DNA of 64,000 nt from Sphingomonadaceae bacterium (GCA_019239915.1 JAFAZF010000011.1:1-64000); one strand, 5' to 3'; counted from the stretch's first letter, positions 1 through 9,533 are shown. The notes: generated by a model from the letters alone, not told the origin. Program-made: numbers and translations.

Positions 1-1
1 T

Positions 2-712
2 CCCGGAACTGACCTCGCACCCTATCACGACCTGCTTGACGCAATGGAGACGCGGCTAGACCTGGCCGGCCGCGGCGCCAAGACACCGGCTGATCGCGCC
101 GACGCGCTGGCGGCGGTGCTCGGCGGCGAATTCGGTTTTGCTGGCGATGCCGAGACTTATGATGATCCCGCCAATGCAGACCTCATCAGTGTCCTGGACC
201 GGCGTCGCGGGCTGCCGGTGAGCCTGTCTATCCTCTGGGTAGCGATGGCACGTCGACTTAGCTGGAGCGCCGACGTGCTCGATGTGCCAGGTCACGTCCT
301 CGTGCTGATCGGCGCCGAGGTGACACCGGTAATCGTCGATCCGTTCGCAGGCGGTATGCGCGTCGGTGCCGAGCGGCTCGCTGCGTTCCTCGAAGCGTCC
401 GCGGGCGGCGGCCGTGCGGTGACCCACGTTGCGGCTATGCCGAACCGCGCGGTGCTTGTCCGCCTCCTCCAGAACCAGGCGTCACGCGCCGAGCAAGCGG
501 GGCGGGGACGCCGCGCGCTCGAACTGTACGTCCGCATGACGACGATGGCACCGGACTACCCGCACGCCTGGTGGGAGCGAGCGCGGCTCGAGCTCGTCGA
601 CGAAAATATATCTCCCGCACGTAGTAGCCTCGGAGCGATGCTGGAGATCACGCGCGACGCAGAATTGCGTCGACGCCTGACCGAGACGCTCGAAGCGCTG
701 CCGGAGGACTGA
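2..712 (+). CDS. SirB1-family transglutaminase-like/TPR protein (5' partial)
   Basis: The reading frame is open to the left edge of the window, so the true start lies upstream and the ATG at 44 is internal. About 236 residues are visible. The middle part (LISVLDRRRGLPVSLSILW, then VPGHVLVLIG) matches the transglutaminase-like fold of the SirB1/YchA family, which in enterobacteria sits beside prfA/hemK. The last 80 residues (RALELYVRMTTMAPDYPHAWWERA) look like TPR helices. The family has no firmly established biochemical role, and the transglutaminase-type catalytic triad is often degenerate. No partner gene is visible because the upstream side is cut off. The family call is fairly secure and the function is not. 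Confidence 0.8.
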   Translation, partial: PGTDLAPYHDLLDAMETRLDLAGRGAKTPADRADALAAVLGGEFGFAGDAETYDDPANADLISVLDRRRGLPVSLSILWVAMARRLSWSADVLDVPGHVLVLIGAEVTPVIVDPFAGGMRVGAERLAAFLEASAGGGRAVTHVAAMPNRAVLVRLLQNQASRAEQAGRGRRALELYVRMTTMAPDYPHAWWERARLELVDENISPARSSLGAMLEITRDAELRRRLTETLEALPED

Positions 713-1498
713 TCCGATTTTTCCAAATCTTGGAAGATAGCCGCCAGTCCATCTGCATCGAAAGCTTGTGGCATAACCAAGTCAGGTTTTGCTCCGCTGG
801 CCGCGCGCAGCCATGGTGCAGCGTCGGCTGTGGAGCCCAGATGACTAAAAGGTTTAAGCGGAGGCGAGCCGTTGAGTTTGGCCGGGGTGGCTCCAACTTT
901 GCAAACCTCGATGCGCTCGGCAAGGTCGGGCGAGACGCTTGGCTATCCTGGGCGACGCTGCTGCGAGGCGGGATGGCCTCAGCACCTTCGTCAGCGGCGC
1001 TTTGCACCGAACGATTCCCCTTTGGGAACGGTACAGCATCGCCAATTTGTCTTCAGGCGCCAAGCCGATGCAGCAGGAAATTCGTGTGGCCTTTTGCTAT
1101 CGTGATCGCGGCGATTATCGCATACCAGCGCGATGATGTCCGTCAGCGCAGTGGCAAGGCGCGTCTCCGACAATCTTGATCGCAGCGCTGTCATCACGTT
1201 CGGCGGATGCATAGAAAACGTTCCACCGCAGCCAAGTTCACGGCACTTTCCTGCCGTAGGGTAACGCCGCCGCCGATGCTGGGGGAGACCGTGTCGGTCG
1301 AACCGCACGCTTCGGGCAACAGGTATATAACGCTGCGCATCCCCATCTATCGACCGAGACCATGGCTAGCGAGACGAGCTTCGACGAGAATATAAAGCAG
1401 CCCGGCGCCCTCCGGAGCGCGGTGCAGTGAAAGCCACATATGGGCTTGCGCCGCATCCATGCTACAGCGGTCTCGCAAGGATTGACCGGCAATCGAAC
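713..1498. other. 786-bp stretch with no convincing gene
   Basis: Short open frames exist on both strands, but none shows a recognisable domain, a good ribosome binding site or the third-position GC bias of the neighbours. Base composition is less GC-rich than in flanking genes. It may be a decayed gene or an old insertion remnant. I see no terminal inverted repeats and no transposase motif. Confidence 0.5.
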
Positions 1499-1687
1499 AT
1501 GGATCCGGACAAAGCAACAGAGTGTCTCGCGCTCATTCAGAGAGCGCTCATGCTGATTGATACATCCGGCCGACCGGAGGACATGGTCGCAGCCGCGCGC
1601 CTGTCTGGCGTCGGCCATGAGATCGCGCTGACCTATCAGCTGCCTTGGACCGAGGAATATAGCCAACGCGACGCCTCATCCATGTAG
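1499..1687 (+). CDS. small hypothetical protein (62 aa)
   Basis: A 62-residue acidic, mostly helical protein beginning MDPDKATECLALIQRAL. I chose the ATG at 1499 because the upstream in-frame extension is low in coding character. No domain is recognised. Its 3' end overlaps the 3' end of the oppositely oriented MarR-type gene by about 50 bp, which is unusual and lowers confidence that both are full length. The composition (helix-forming, no transmembrane segment, no signal peptide) suggests a small cytoplasmic protein. No function can be assigned. Confidence 0.45.
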   Translation: MDPDKATECLALIQRALMLIDTSGRPEDMVAAARLSGVGHEIALTYQLPWTEEYSQRDASSM

Positions 1688-2130
1688 ACGTCGAAGCTTT
1701 CCAAAGCGGTACGCGTGAGCCGAACATATCGGACCCGCTGGTCATTTTGAGAACGATAGCGCTCAACCAAGCCGCGGCGTTCCAAATTGGTCAGCCATCG
1801 TAGCGCCGTTGAGGGTGGCGCGCCCGATGCCAGGCCGAGCGAGGATACACCGGTTTCTACTCCACGCGCCTCACGTACATAGAGGTCGAGCAGCATTTCC
1901 CACGCGGGATCCGAGAACAGACCGTCGCCGAAGATACGACTACGCCCGCGTCGTGCTGCGAGCAGCCGCGCCGCCAGTTCATGGCGATAGGCTCTTCGCT
2001 CATCCTTCAACGCATCGTCGGCGACGGCAAGAATGTTGGTGACGCGTTCCGCTGCTTCGCGCAAATGCGAAAAGACAGCGCTCGCCTCCAAGCGCGCGAG
2101 ATCGAGCGCTGGCTCACCCTTAGCCGCCAT
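1636..2130 (-). CDS. MarR-family winged-helix regulator
   Basis: A 164-residue protein with an N-terminal helical region and a winged-helix DNA-binding domain in the second half. The recognition-helix region reads SGAPPSTALRWLTNLERRGL and is followed by a wing (RYRSQNDQRVRYVRLT), the usual MarR layout. These proteins act as dimers, usually repressing nearby genes and releasing on binding small phenolic ligands. I chose the ATG at 2130 because an AAAAGGGGGGGG tract sits just before it. An in-frame ATG at 2148 would add six residues read through that G-tract. The target is not obvious, since neither neighbour is a classic MarR target. Confidence 0.8.
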   Translation of the reverse strand: MAAKGEPALDLARLEASAVFSHLREAAERVTNILAVADDALKDERRAYRHELAARLLAARRGRSRIFGDGLFSDPAWEMLLDLYVREARGVETGVSSLGLASGAPPSTALRWLTNLERRGLVERYRSQNDQRVRYVRLTRTALESFDVYMDEASRWLYSSVQGS

Positions 2131-2133
2131 GGA

Positions 2134-2141
2134 CCCCCCCC
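2134..2141 (-). repeat. G8 homopolymer at the start of the MarR gene
   Basis: Eight consecutive G on the coding strand lie between two candidate ATG codons (2148 and 2130) and form the likely ribosome binding site of the MarR-family gene. Runs of this length can slip during replication, which would change Shine-Dalgarno spacing for the inner start and the frame from the outer start. Confidence 0.5.
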
Positions 2142-2148
2142 TTTTCAT

Positions 2149-2469
2149 GTCGCAACCATGATAAAGGATTTAACGGCCAGGATCAGCCAATTTGATGAGC
2201 AAGCCTAGCAATTTATGCCGACCGCGGCCGCAATGCGCAGGCACGACCGGTCCCGTCTGCTGATCGCGGCCATCCAACGCTGCGTCGTGCTGTGCCTCCG
2301 CGCTGGCCACGTGGAGCGGCGTCGCTGCCCTATGCTAACGCCAAAGCTAGCTAAGCACGAGACTTGCGCCAGCGGTCCTGAACGAGGACCTCTGAACACC
2401 GACTGGTGCGGGTCTGGCCGCAAAAAAGGATCAAGCACCGCTCGCTACGCCATCGGCGCTGGCAGGGCA
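2149..2469. other. intergenic region upstream of the MarR gene
   Basis: This 321-bp gap holds the 5' region of the MarR-type gene and lies downstream of the hybrid kinase stop. It has an AT-richer patch near 2150-2215 that probably contains the MarR promoter. No clear -35/-10 pair, operator dyad or gene could be defended by eye. Confidence 0.4.
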
Positions 2470-4605
2470 CTATGCCGCGTCGCGCAGCATCTCGCCGACC
2501 TGTCGGACGAGAGTGGGGCGGCTTCCCGCGTCGGCGTCTTCGAGCGCGTCCTCGAGATCCGCGGCGCGCTGGCCGAGCTCCGCGCGATCGAACATGCCCG
2601 CTGATCCGGCGAGCTTGTGCAGCAATCCTCGCAGCTGATCGATGTCGGCGTCGGCGAACAGTCCGGCGTGCCCGATCCGCTCCGCAAGATCGCGCAGCTC
2701 GCGCGTTCGCGTCGCGAACAGCGCATGGAGCCGCGGCTCGACGGCTAAAGCGGCGTCGGCGGGCGGGGGGCGGACCGTCTGCTCCGCCGGCGCCCACTTG
2801 GCGATCGCGGCGGCGAGGTCGCCGAACAGCACCGGCTTCGCAAGATGCCCCTGCATACCCGCCGCCAGACAGGCGTTGATGTCGTCCGCATAGGCGTTGG
2901 CGGTGAGCGCGATGACCGGCACTTTCTCCCGATCGGCCCTCAGCAGACGCGTCGCCGCGAGACCGTCCATCTCCGGCATCTGCATGTCCATCAAGACGAG
3001 GTCGAACGGCTTGTCCTCGCCGCGGCGGCGGCGAACGGCGGCGACGGCATCCTTGCCGTTGCCGACGACGACGGCCTGATGGCCGAGCTGCGCCAGCATC
3101 GCCTCGACGAGCGCCTGGTTGACGTCATGATCCTCGGCAAGGAGGATGCGCAACGCGCGTGTCGGCGCACTTGGCTGCGCTGCCTCGCGGCGGACCTGGC
3201 GCGGCGCCCGTTTTTCCGTCAGCGGAAGGCGTAACATAAACGTTGAGCCCTCGCCGGGCAGGCTTTCGACGCTCAGGCTGCCACCCATCAGCATCGCCAA
3301 TCGGTTGCTGATCGCGAGCCCGAGGCCACTGCCGCCGAACCGTCGTGCCGTCGATTGATCGGCCTGGACGAAGTGATCGAAGATCGCCGCTTGCCGCTCT
3401 TCCGGGATGCCGATGCCGCTATCCTGCACGCGGAACTCAATACTATCCAGCGACGGCTTGGCGACGCGTGCGCTGAACGCGATGCGGCCATGCTCCGTGA
3501 ACTTGACCGCATTGCCGAGCAGATTGAGCAGGATCTGCCGCAGCCGCAGTCCATCGACGGCGACGAACATCGGCAGATCGGGCGCGACCTCGAAGCAGAG
3601 GTTGAGCCCCTTCTGCGCGGCGGCGGGCTGGATGAGCCGGATGCAATTGCGCAACGTGTGGCGAAGATCGACCCGTTCCGGCGCGATTTCCATCCGCCCG
3701 GCCTCGATCCTCGAGATATCCAGGATGTCGTTGAGCAGTCGCATCATCGCCTTGCCCGAATCAACGATGAGTTGCGCGTAGCGCTGCTGCTCGGGCGTGA
3801 GTTCGCCGTGCAACAACAGATCGGCAAAGCCGAGCACGCCGTTCATGGGCGTGCGGATCTCATGGCTCATATTCGCGAGAAAGCTGGATTTCGCCTGCAG
3901 CGCCGCCTCGAGCGCGCCCTCGATCCGCGCCTGTTCGGCGATCTGACGCTGCTGCTGCGCGTTTGCATCGCGAAGGACCTCCAGCCGCTCGAGGCGTTCG
4001 CGATTGAGCGCGTAGGCGAGCGCGAGCACGAGCAAGCCGCAGACGCCAAACGCGATTTCCAGAGCATATTCGAGATCGCCCGAGCGGCGCAGGCGCAGCT
4101 GCAGCAGCCGATCCTCCTCGCCGCGCACCTCGGCGATCCGGGCAAGAATGTCGGTTGCGCCACCACGCGTGGACGGTTGGTCGATCAACGCAATCGCCTC
4201 GGCCTGCCGCTCTTGATCACGCAGCGCCATCACATGTCTGGCGAGCACGAGCCGCGCGATGACGGCGCTCGCGAGCCGCGGCACCTGCAGGCGCTGGTGC
4301 GGATTGTCCGCCGTCATGTGCTCCAGCGCGCGAAACGCAGCCGGGATGCGGGCGTCCAGCGCACCGACGTCGGCGCGATCGGCGGGGCTACCGGTCAGCA
4401 CATAGCCGCGCGCATAGATTTCGGCGCGAAGGCTGAGGATGCGGATATCGGAAAGCCGATCGGTGACTGCAAAGGTGTGCCGCACCCATCCGTCGGCGCG
4501 CTGCTTCTGCAGGATCGTCCACAACCCGGCACCGGCGCCGAGCAACAGGAACAGCAATATTGCCGCGATCATCAGTTGCGAACGGCGGTTTCCTTGCTCG
4601 ATCAC
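2470..4605 (-). CDS. CHASE3-type hybrid sensor histidine kinase with receiver and HPt domains
   Basis: A 711-residue membrane sensor. Visible order: TM helix (about 11-31), periplasmic helical sensor with CHASE3-like content (35-175), second TM (about 181-200), coiled coil, HisKA with phospho-acceptor H248 in the [11 protein letters not shown] box, HATPase (N box [14 protein letters not shown]1 [10 protein letters not shown]2 GGSGLGLAI), a receiver domain with D540 in [13 protein letters not shown], and a C-terminal HPt with H663 in LHKLAGSAG. It can therefore run an internal His-Asp-His relay and pass phosphate to a separate receiver. The divergent single-domain response regulator at 4765 is the natural candidate partner. 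The stimulus is unknown. Confidence 0.9.
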   Translation of the reverse strand: MIEQGNRRSQLMIAAILLFLLLGAGAGLWTILQKQRADGWVRHTFAVTDRLSDIRILSLRAEIYARGYVLTGSPADRADVGALDARIPAAFRALEHMTADNPHQRLQVPRLASAVIARLVLARHVMALRDQERQAEAIALIDQPSTRGGATDILARIAEVRGEEDRLLQLRLRRSGDLEYALEIAFGVCGLLVLALAYALNRERLERLEVLRDANAQQQRQIAEQARIEGALEAALQAKSSFLANMSHEIRTPMNGVLGFADLLLHGELTPEQQRYAQLIVDSGKAMMRLLNDILDISRIEAGRMEIAPERVDLRHTLRNCIRLIQPAAAQKGLNLCFEVAPDLPMFVAVDGLRLRQILLNLLGNAVKFTEHGRIAFSARVAKPSLDSIEFRVQDSGIGIPEERQAAIFDHFVQADQSTARRFGGSGLGLAISNRLAMLMGGSLSVESLPGEGSTFMLRLPLTEKRAPRQVRREAAQPSAPTRALRILLAEDHDVNQALVEAMLAQLGHQAVVVGNGKDAVAAVRRRRGEDKPFDLVLMDMQMPEMDGLAATRLLRADREKVPVIALTANAYADDINACLAAGMQGHLAKPVLFGDLAAAIAKWAPAEQTVRPPPADAALAVEPRLHALFATRTRELRDLAERIGHAGLFADADIDQLRGLLHKLAGSAGMFDRAELGQRAADLEDALEDADAGSRPTLVRQVGEMLRDAA

Positions 4606-4764
4606 ATCTCGGCACTCCCGGAAAAGCGCCGGTCTATTCGTTGCCGGTTAACGCTTCTTGTGGATGCTGGCGGCATGGTTGCCGCGCCAGACACTAACTT
4701 CGGTTGCGACCGCAACGGTCACGAAACGTTGGGGGGTGCGGCAATAGCGGATGGATGAAGGCCG

Positions 4765-5136
4765 ATGGCGCGCATAATTGTGGCAGATGATGACGAGATC
4801 GTAGGCGAGATTGCATGCAACGCATTGATCGCGGCAGGTCATGGCGCGGGGCTGATCACCGATGGCGCTGAGGCGCTCCGCGTGATCAAGGCGCGCCAGC
4901 CCGATCTCGTCGTGCTCGATTGCAACATGCCCGGCTTGTCGGGTGTCCTCCTCGTTCAGGAATTGCGCAAGACCGCCGGTTTCGAGCAGCTTCCGGTGCT
5001 GATGCTGACCGGCCGACGCGGCAAAGCCGACGAGGAGCTCGCGCGCTTCGCCGGTGCCAACGACTATCTGAAGAAGCCCTTCGATCCCGAGGAACTGGCC
5101 TTCCGCGTCGACGAGCTGCTGAGCGTCAACGGCTGA
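4765..5136 (+). CDS. single-domain CheY-like response regulator
   Basis: A 123-residue stand-alone receiver. It has the acidic cluster VADDDE at residues 6-11, phospho-acceptor D52 in VVLDCNMPGLSG, the conserved Thr in LMLTGR and the Lys in DYLKKPF. There is no output domain, so it signals by protein contact. It is divergent from the hybrid kinase that ends in an HPt domain, which suggests a phosphorelay pair. Its last codons overlap the end of the convergent KpsC-like gene by 11 bp. Confidence 0.9.
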   Translation: MARIIVADDDEIVGEIACNALIAAGHGAGLITDGAEALRVIKARQPDLVVLDCNMPGLSGVLLVQELRKTAGFEQLPVLMLTGRRGKADEELARFAGANDYLKKPFDPEELAFRVDELLSVNG

Positions 5137-6787
5137 GGCGGCGTGCGATGCGGCCTTGCAGGGTTCGCAGGAGGATGAGCGGGGTCATGCGCGGCCGAGC
5201 ACCGGTCGCGAATCGGGCGAGCAAGACTTCAGGCGGACAGGGTAGGTCTGTCGAAGGATCGAGATAGCGCGGGTAGAGGATGAGCGCGCCGGCGATGAGC
5301 GCCGCGAGTGCTAGCGGCCGGCCTCGACGCGCGACCGGCGGCGCGAGATCGGTGGTCAAGCCCCAGCCCGCGTAAAACGGCTGACCGTGCGTCACCACCG
5401 GCTTGCCGCGCAGCAGCGCCTCGAAGCCGATCAGCGAGGTGAGCACGTGGACCGCGTCGACCTGCTCCACCGCGGCGATCGCGGTGCCGCCCCTGACGAC
5501 ATGATCGGCATAAGCGAGCGCCTCCTCGTCGGCGACGCGGCCGATGCGATGGCCGGCCTCGACGTCGGGATGGGGGCGGAACCAGATCTCCGCGTCCGGC
5601 TCGGCGGCACGCGCGCGGCGGAGGAGGTCGAGATTGCCCGCGACGCCGGCACCGCCGGTTGCGACCGAGAGATCGTCCTCGACCTGGCCCGCGACCAGCA
5701 CGAGCTTGCGGCCGCTCCGCTGCGGCCAACTGTCGTTCGCCTCGGCGACGCCATATTTGCTGATGCGGTTGGCGACCAGCGCGAGGGCGAGCCGTTCGGC
5801 GCGGGTGAGCAGGTCCGGCGTGAAGTCCGTCTCGGCGAGCAGCGTTTCGAGGTCGCTTGGGCCGCTCGGATCGAAATAGACACCGCGACTGTCGACCACG
5901 ATCGAATAGGGAAGGTGGAAGTTGCTGCCGAGCCCGATCGAGCGCACGAAACCGTCCTCGATCCGCGCGACCGGCACGCCGGCCGCCGTCGCCTCCTCGC
6001 GGAGCCTCTGCGGCGTGCGCGCCGGCCATACGGCCACGCCACCGCCTTCCTTCTTTGCCGCGCGAACGGCTTTCGCCGCATCGTGCGTGAAGCGGAGCGG
6101 CGTTCGCCGCCCGGTCCAGAGGAACGCGGCGATACGCCCGCGCTTCCACCAGGAGATGCCGGCTGCCGCGCCGATCGCGCGATTGGCGTCGAGGAGATGT
6201 CGCCAGAAGGCGAGCTGCGCGACCGCTTTCAGCGCATCGGCAACGCCGCCGTCATAAGGGTCGCGATAACGGACGCTGCCGAGAAGCGCATGCTGGAGAT
6301 CGGGCAGCGGCAGCGGCTCGGCGAGCGTTTCCGCCGGCACGCGCAGGATCGTGGCGAGCAGCAGCCATTCGTCGCCGGGATGCGCAAGCAACAGACGCGC
6401 ATGTACGAGCAGCGGCCACGGGTCGACATCGCCGCGCGCCGTCGCGACGCCTGCTCGGCGGCACGCCGCCTGTGCTTTGCGCGCCCATCGCGTCTTCGGC
6501 ACCAGGATAATGAGGCGATCGCGCTCGGCGGCGAAGCGGCGCAGGCTCGCGACGACGTCCCGCTGGCGCTCGGCCCGAACGACGATTGCGGGCTCGGAAG
6601 GTACGGGCGGCGAGGGGGCCCAGAAGCTTCCGCCGACGCGCGCCTCGCGAATAGCGGTGACGACGGCTTCGAGATTATCATCCGGGCTGGGCATCGGCGA
6701 GATAGTGAACGCGCTGATCGCGGCGACGTCGGTTCGCACGCCGGGATAAGGTGGCGACCGCAGCAACGGCAAACCGCCGCTCGTCAC
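5126..6787 (-). CDS. KpsC-like beta-Kdo glycosyltransferase (capsule polysaccharide protein)
   Basis: A 553-residue protein with the marks of the KpsC/KpsS (LipA/LipB) family: an N-terminal PLLRSPPYPG stretch, EDGFVRS near residue 277, RPHPDVEAG near 404 and GQPFYAGWGL near 466. The family adds beta-linked Kdo to phospholipid to make the capsule linker. KpsC has two transferase units. Here the first (about 1-200) is degenerate and only the second carries clear motifs. The start is a GTG at 6787 that overlaps the TGA of the upstream dioxygenase (GTGA), implying translational coupling. No capsule ABC export genes lie in the window, so the acceptor glycan is unknown. Confidence 0.8.
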   Translation of the reverse strand: MTSGGLPLLRSPPYPGVRTDVAAISAFTISPMPSPDDNLEAVVTAIREARVGGSFWAPSPPVPSEPAIVVRAERQRDVVASLRRFAAERDRLIILVPKTRWARKAQAACRRAGVATARGDVDPWPLLVHARLLLAHPGDEWLLLATILRVPAETLAEPLPLPDLQHALLGSVRYRDPYDGGVADALKAVAQLAFWRHLLDANRAIGAAAGISWWKRGRIAAFLWTGRRTPLRFTHDAAKAVRAAKKEGGGVAVWPARTPQRLREEATAAGVPVARIEDGFVRSIGLGSNFHLPYSIVVDSRGVYFDPSGPSDLETLLAETDFTPDLLTRAERLALALVANRISKYGVAEANDSWPQRSGRKLVLVAGQVEDDLSVATGGAGVAGNLDLLRRARAAEPDAEIWFRPHPDVEAGHRIGRVADEEALAYADHVVRGGTAIAAVEQVDAVHVLTSLIGFEALLRGKPVVTHGQPFYAGWGLTTDLAPPVARRGRPLALAALIAGALILYPRYLDPSTDLPCPPEVLLARFATGARPRMTPLILLRTLQGRIARRLSR

Positions 6788-7845
6788 GGCCCGGCGCTCG
6801 GCAACGGGGCGATCGGCGTCGTCCGGCCGATCGGCCGCCACGGCTGGCCGAGCAGGCGCGCCAGCCGGTCCCGCCCGCGCCACATCCAACCGATCCGTCG
6901 CTCGGCAAGGCCGGGCAGCGCGAGGAAGTCGAGCCCCGTCCAGGGCACGAACGGGTTGCGCCGGGCATAACCCCAGATTTCGACACGGGCGGAGGGCCGG
7001 CGCGCGATGCCACGCGCGTGGAAGCCCGAGGTATCGGCGACGATCAGCGTGTTGGCCGGTACGGCGAAGCAACGTGGCGGCGGCAGGCCGAGCCCCGCCA
7101 GCTCGGTTGCGGCGATGCGCAGCGAACCGCGCCCGGAGAGACGATCGGCGCCCCCGTGCTGGAGCGCGCGCGCATCCTCCCACGCGAGCCGTGCCGGCGT
7201 GCGGCGATGGGAGCCCGGCACGTAGCAGAAAGGGCCGTCTTCCTCGGCGACGTCGGTGAGGAACAGCCATGCCTTCATCGTCGCGTGGAAGGTGTCGCTG
7301 TGCAGCATGGTCTGCGGATCCTCGTCCCCCGGCAGCGCACGCGCGAAGATCGTCTGGACATAGGCGAGCGGCGCGCCAGCGAAACTCGCGACATAGCGCG
7401 TCATCCCGGACCACGGCGATCCGCCGAGCAGCGCGCGAAGCTCGGGCACCGCCGCGAGCATCGCGGAATCGATCGCCATGCGCCGCGTGATCGTGTTCCC
7501 CTGTACCTGCTCGCGAGCTTCGCCGGCATAGCCGAGAACGCCGTCGCGCAACCGCGCGAACAGATCTGGCGGCAACGCGTTCTCGCGGACGATGAAGCCG
7601 TCGCGCGCGAAGCTCCTGGCGTCGTCCGCTGAGATCAGCCGCGCCAGTCGCCGCCGTCGCGATGCCGCAAGCGCGCACGCCAGCCGGACGCGGCCACGGT
7701 GCAGCCCGAGCGCATTCAGCCGCCGCGAGCCGATCAGAGGATTGTCGATGAAGGATTTGGCGGTGGTGCCGAGCTGCAGCAGCCACCAGGGCGCGAGCGC
7801 ATAGCGGAGCACGCTGCTCTTGCCCCTGTCACCACGCACGCTCAC
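6784..7845 (-). CDS. phytanoyl-CoA dioxygenase (PhyH)-family Fe(II)/2-oxoglutarate oxygenase
   Basis: A 353-residue protein with the facial triad H182-x-D184 (LHSDTFH) and distal H276 (GFHARG), plus R287 as a likely 2-oxoglutarate ligand, and a GPFCYVPGSH segment typical of PhyH-like enzymes. Such enzymes hydroxylate small molecules, lipids or sugars. It is the first gene of a pair: its stop codon overlaps the GTG start of the KpsC-like transferase. That coupling suggests it modifies a glycan or lipid handled by the transferase. The substrate is not deducible. The upstream Anbu gene ends 46 bp earlier, so it could also sit at the end of that operon. Confidence 0.75.
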   Translation of the reverse strand: MSVRGDRGKSSVLRYALAPWWLLQLGTTAKSFIDNPLIGSRRLNALGLHRGRVRLACALAASRRRRLARLISADDARSFARDGFIVRENALPPDLFARLRDGVLGYAGEAREQVQGNTITRRMAIDSAMLAAVPELRALLGGSPWSGMTRYVASFAGAPLAYVQTIFARALPGDEDPQTMLHSDTFHATMKAWLFLTDVAEEDGPFCYVPGSHRRTPARLAWEDARALQHGGADRLSGRGSLRIAATELAGLGLPPPRCFAVPANTLIVADTSGFHARGIARRPSARVEIWGYARRNPFVPWTGLDFLALPGLAERRIGWMWRGRDRLARLLGQPWRPIGRTTPIAPLPSAGP

Positions 7846-7891
7846 CAGCGCCGACTAGCAAAGCCGGCGCGGTGCCTCAATCACTCAAGTT

Positions 7892-8680
7892 TCAGCCGCG
7901 GCGCGCGGCCGCAATGCCCGGGCCGTCCTCTCGCCACACGCCCATGAAGGGGGGGTCGGGAATGGTGTCGCGCGCCTCGTTGAGCATCAGCGACCATCGC
8001 GCCGAGAGATCGTTGAAATAGGCGTCGTCGGCCTCGATGCGGCGGCGGATGACCGGCAACGTGCGATCGCTCGGCAGCACGGTGAGGTCGAGCGGACGGC
8101 CTACTGCGAGGTTCGAGCGGATCGTGGAATCGAACGAGATCAGCCCGACCTTCACCGCCTCGTCGACCGGCGTTCCATATTTCAGCGCGCGATCGAGGAT
8201 CGGCTTGCCATATTTGGTTTCGCCGATCTGGAGGAACGGCTGGTCCGCCTGGCACTCGATGAAATTGCCCGCCGAATAGATGTGGTAGAGCTTCAGCGGC
8301 GCGTCGCCGATGCGGCCGCCGACGAGCACCGAGATGCCGGCGGAGACCTTCTCCTTCTCGAGGGCGGCGCGCATGTCCTCGCGTACCATCCGCACCGCGT
8401 CGCCGACGAGCTGGGCGGCGCGGAACATGCTGGGCACGTCGTGGAGCGTGCGCCTGCCTCCATCGTCATCTTCGCGCGGTAAGCCCTCCTCGAGCAGGCC
8501 GAGCGCCGTCTGGGTGATCGAGAGGTTGCCTGCCGTCGATGCGAGGATGAGGCGATCGTCGGCCTCGGCGAGCGTGTGCAGCTTGCGGTAGCTGGAGATG
8601 TTGTCGACCCCGGCGTTGGTGCGCGTGTCGGCGATCATCACCAGGCCGCCCTCTACGAGCATGCCGACGCAATAGGTCAT
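7892..8680 (-). CDS. Anbu, proteasome-like Ntn-hydrolase
   Basis: A 262-residue proteasome-type protein without a propeptide. Removal of Met1 exposes T2 as the N-terminal nucleophile. D18 (IADTR) and K33 (YRKLH) occupy positions close to the catalytic D17 and K33 of beta subunits. A C-terminal extension beyond the core (from about 200) is typical of Anbu rather than HslV or PrcB. Anbu proteins form lock-washer or ring-like oligomers and have no established substrate. The gene lies 12 bp downstream of the transglutaminase gene and ends the four-gene operon running from 12100. The genomic partnership is a known signature of this family. Confidence 0.9.
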   Translation of the reverse strand: MTYCVGMLVEGGLVMIADTRTNAGVDNISSYRKLHTLAEADDRLILASTAGNLSITQTALGLLEEGLPREDDDGGRRTLHDVPSMFRAAQLVGDAVRMVREDMRAALEKEKVSAGISVLVGGRIGDAPLKLYHIYSAGNFIECQADQPFLQIGETKYGKPILDRALKYGTPVDEAVKVGLISFDSTIRSNLAVGRPLDLTVLPSDRTLPVIRRRIEADDAYFNDLSARWSLMLNEARDTIPDPPFMGVWREDGPGIAAARRG

Positions 8681-8692
8681 GTCACGCCACCT

Positions 8693-9523
8693 CTAGCGCT
8701 GCGGCGCCGGGCCATCCAGGCGCTCGACGCGGACCGCGACCGTCAGTCGCTCGGCACCGCCGCCGATGCGTGCCCCGGATAGCGGAGCCGCGTCGCGATA
8801 GTCGAGTCCGATCGCCACGCGGACATAGCCATCGTCCGGGCAATGGTCGTTGGCGGGATCGAAGGCGATCCAGCCATAGTCGGCGAGCCAGACTTCCGCC
8901 CAGGCGTGCGTCGCGGGCTGATCCTCGTCGGGAGCGTCGGGCCGCCAGATATGGCCCGAGACGTAGCGTGCCGGATGGCCGAGCACGCGCGCCGCGGCAA
9001 TCATCGCATGCGCGTGATCCTGGCAGACGCCGCGCTCCTCGGCGAATGCCTGCCCCGCCCCGCGACCGATCTCGGCAGACGACGGATCGAACGCGATCCG
9101 CTCATGCAGTGCGCCCATGAGCGCGTGCAACGTCGAAAGCGCCGAATCCTGGGTTGCTGCGATCGTCGTCGCGAAGTCGGTGATCGGCTCGTCGGGGCGC
9201 GTCAGCGCGGACGGCCGGAGATAGAGCTGCGGCGGCAGCGGCTCGATCGCGCCCGCGACCATGCCGGCACGGTTCTCGGTCAGCACCTCGCCGCGCACGG
9301 TCACGTCGATCGCCTCGATCGGGCCGTCGACATAGAGCATCGTCGCCTCGTTGCCGAAGCCGTCGCGGCCGCTCTTGAGCCGCGCGTCGCAGTCGACGTC
9401 GATCTGCCAGTCGGCGACGTTCTGGCCGTAGCAGCTGAGCGGCGTCACCCGCAGCAACTGGACGAGGCGCTTCTGCGGCTCGGAGAAGCGATAGCCGGTA
9501 CGATGATGGATGAGCAGGCGCAC
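8693..9523 (-). CDS. transglutaminase-like protease, Anbu-operon type
   Basis: A 276-residue protein from a GTG at 9523, ten bases after the alpha-E stop. The N-terminal half is a beta-rich domain (VRLLIHHRTGYRF). The C-terminal half is a transglutaminase core with C167 in ERGVCQDHAHA, H206 in THAWAEVW and D222 in GWIAFDPANDH, so the full Cys-His-Asp triad is present. In this family the core is thought to act as a peptidase or amide-bond enzyme. A Ca-binding eukaryotic-type transglutaminase is unlikely. It is co-transcribed with ATP-grasp, alpha-E and Anbu genes. Confidence 0.9.
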   Translation of the reverse strand: MRLLIHHRTGYRFSEPQKRLVQLLRVTPLSCYGQNVADWQIDVDCDARLKSGRDGFGNEATMLYVDGPIEAIDVTVRGEVLTENRAGMVAGAIEPLPPQLYLRPSALTRPDEPITDFATTIAATQDSALSTLHALMGALHERIAFDPSSAEIGRGAGQAFAEERGVCQDHAHAMIAAARVLGHPARYVSGHIWRPDAPDEDQPATHAWAEVWLADYGWIAFDPANDHCPDDGYVRVAIGLDYRDAAPLSGARIGGGAERLTVAVRVERLDGPAPQR

Positions 9524-9533
9524 GGGGATCGTC

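Noticed and set aside
730-1179. Open frame of 149 codons after the SirB1-like gene
   Set aside because: No Shine-Dalgarno, no recognisable domain, atypical composition; overlapping frames on both strands look equally likely.
3355-4758. 467-codon open frame on the plus strand opposite the hybrid kinase
   Set aside because: It is antisense to a clear histidine kinase; in high-GC DNA the antisense frame of a real gene is often open.
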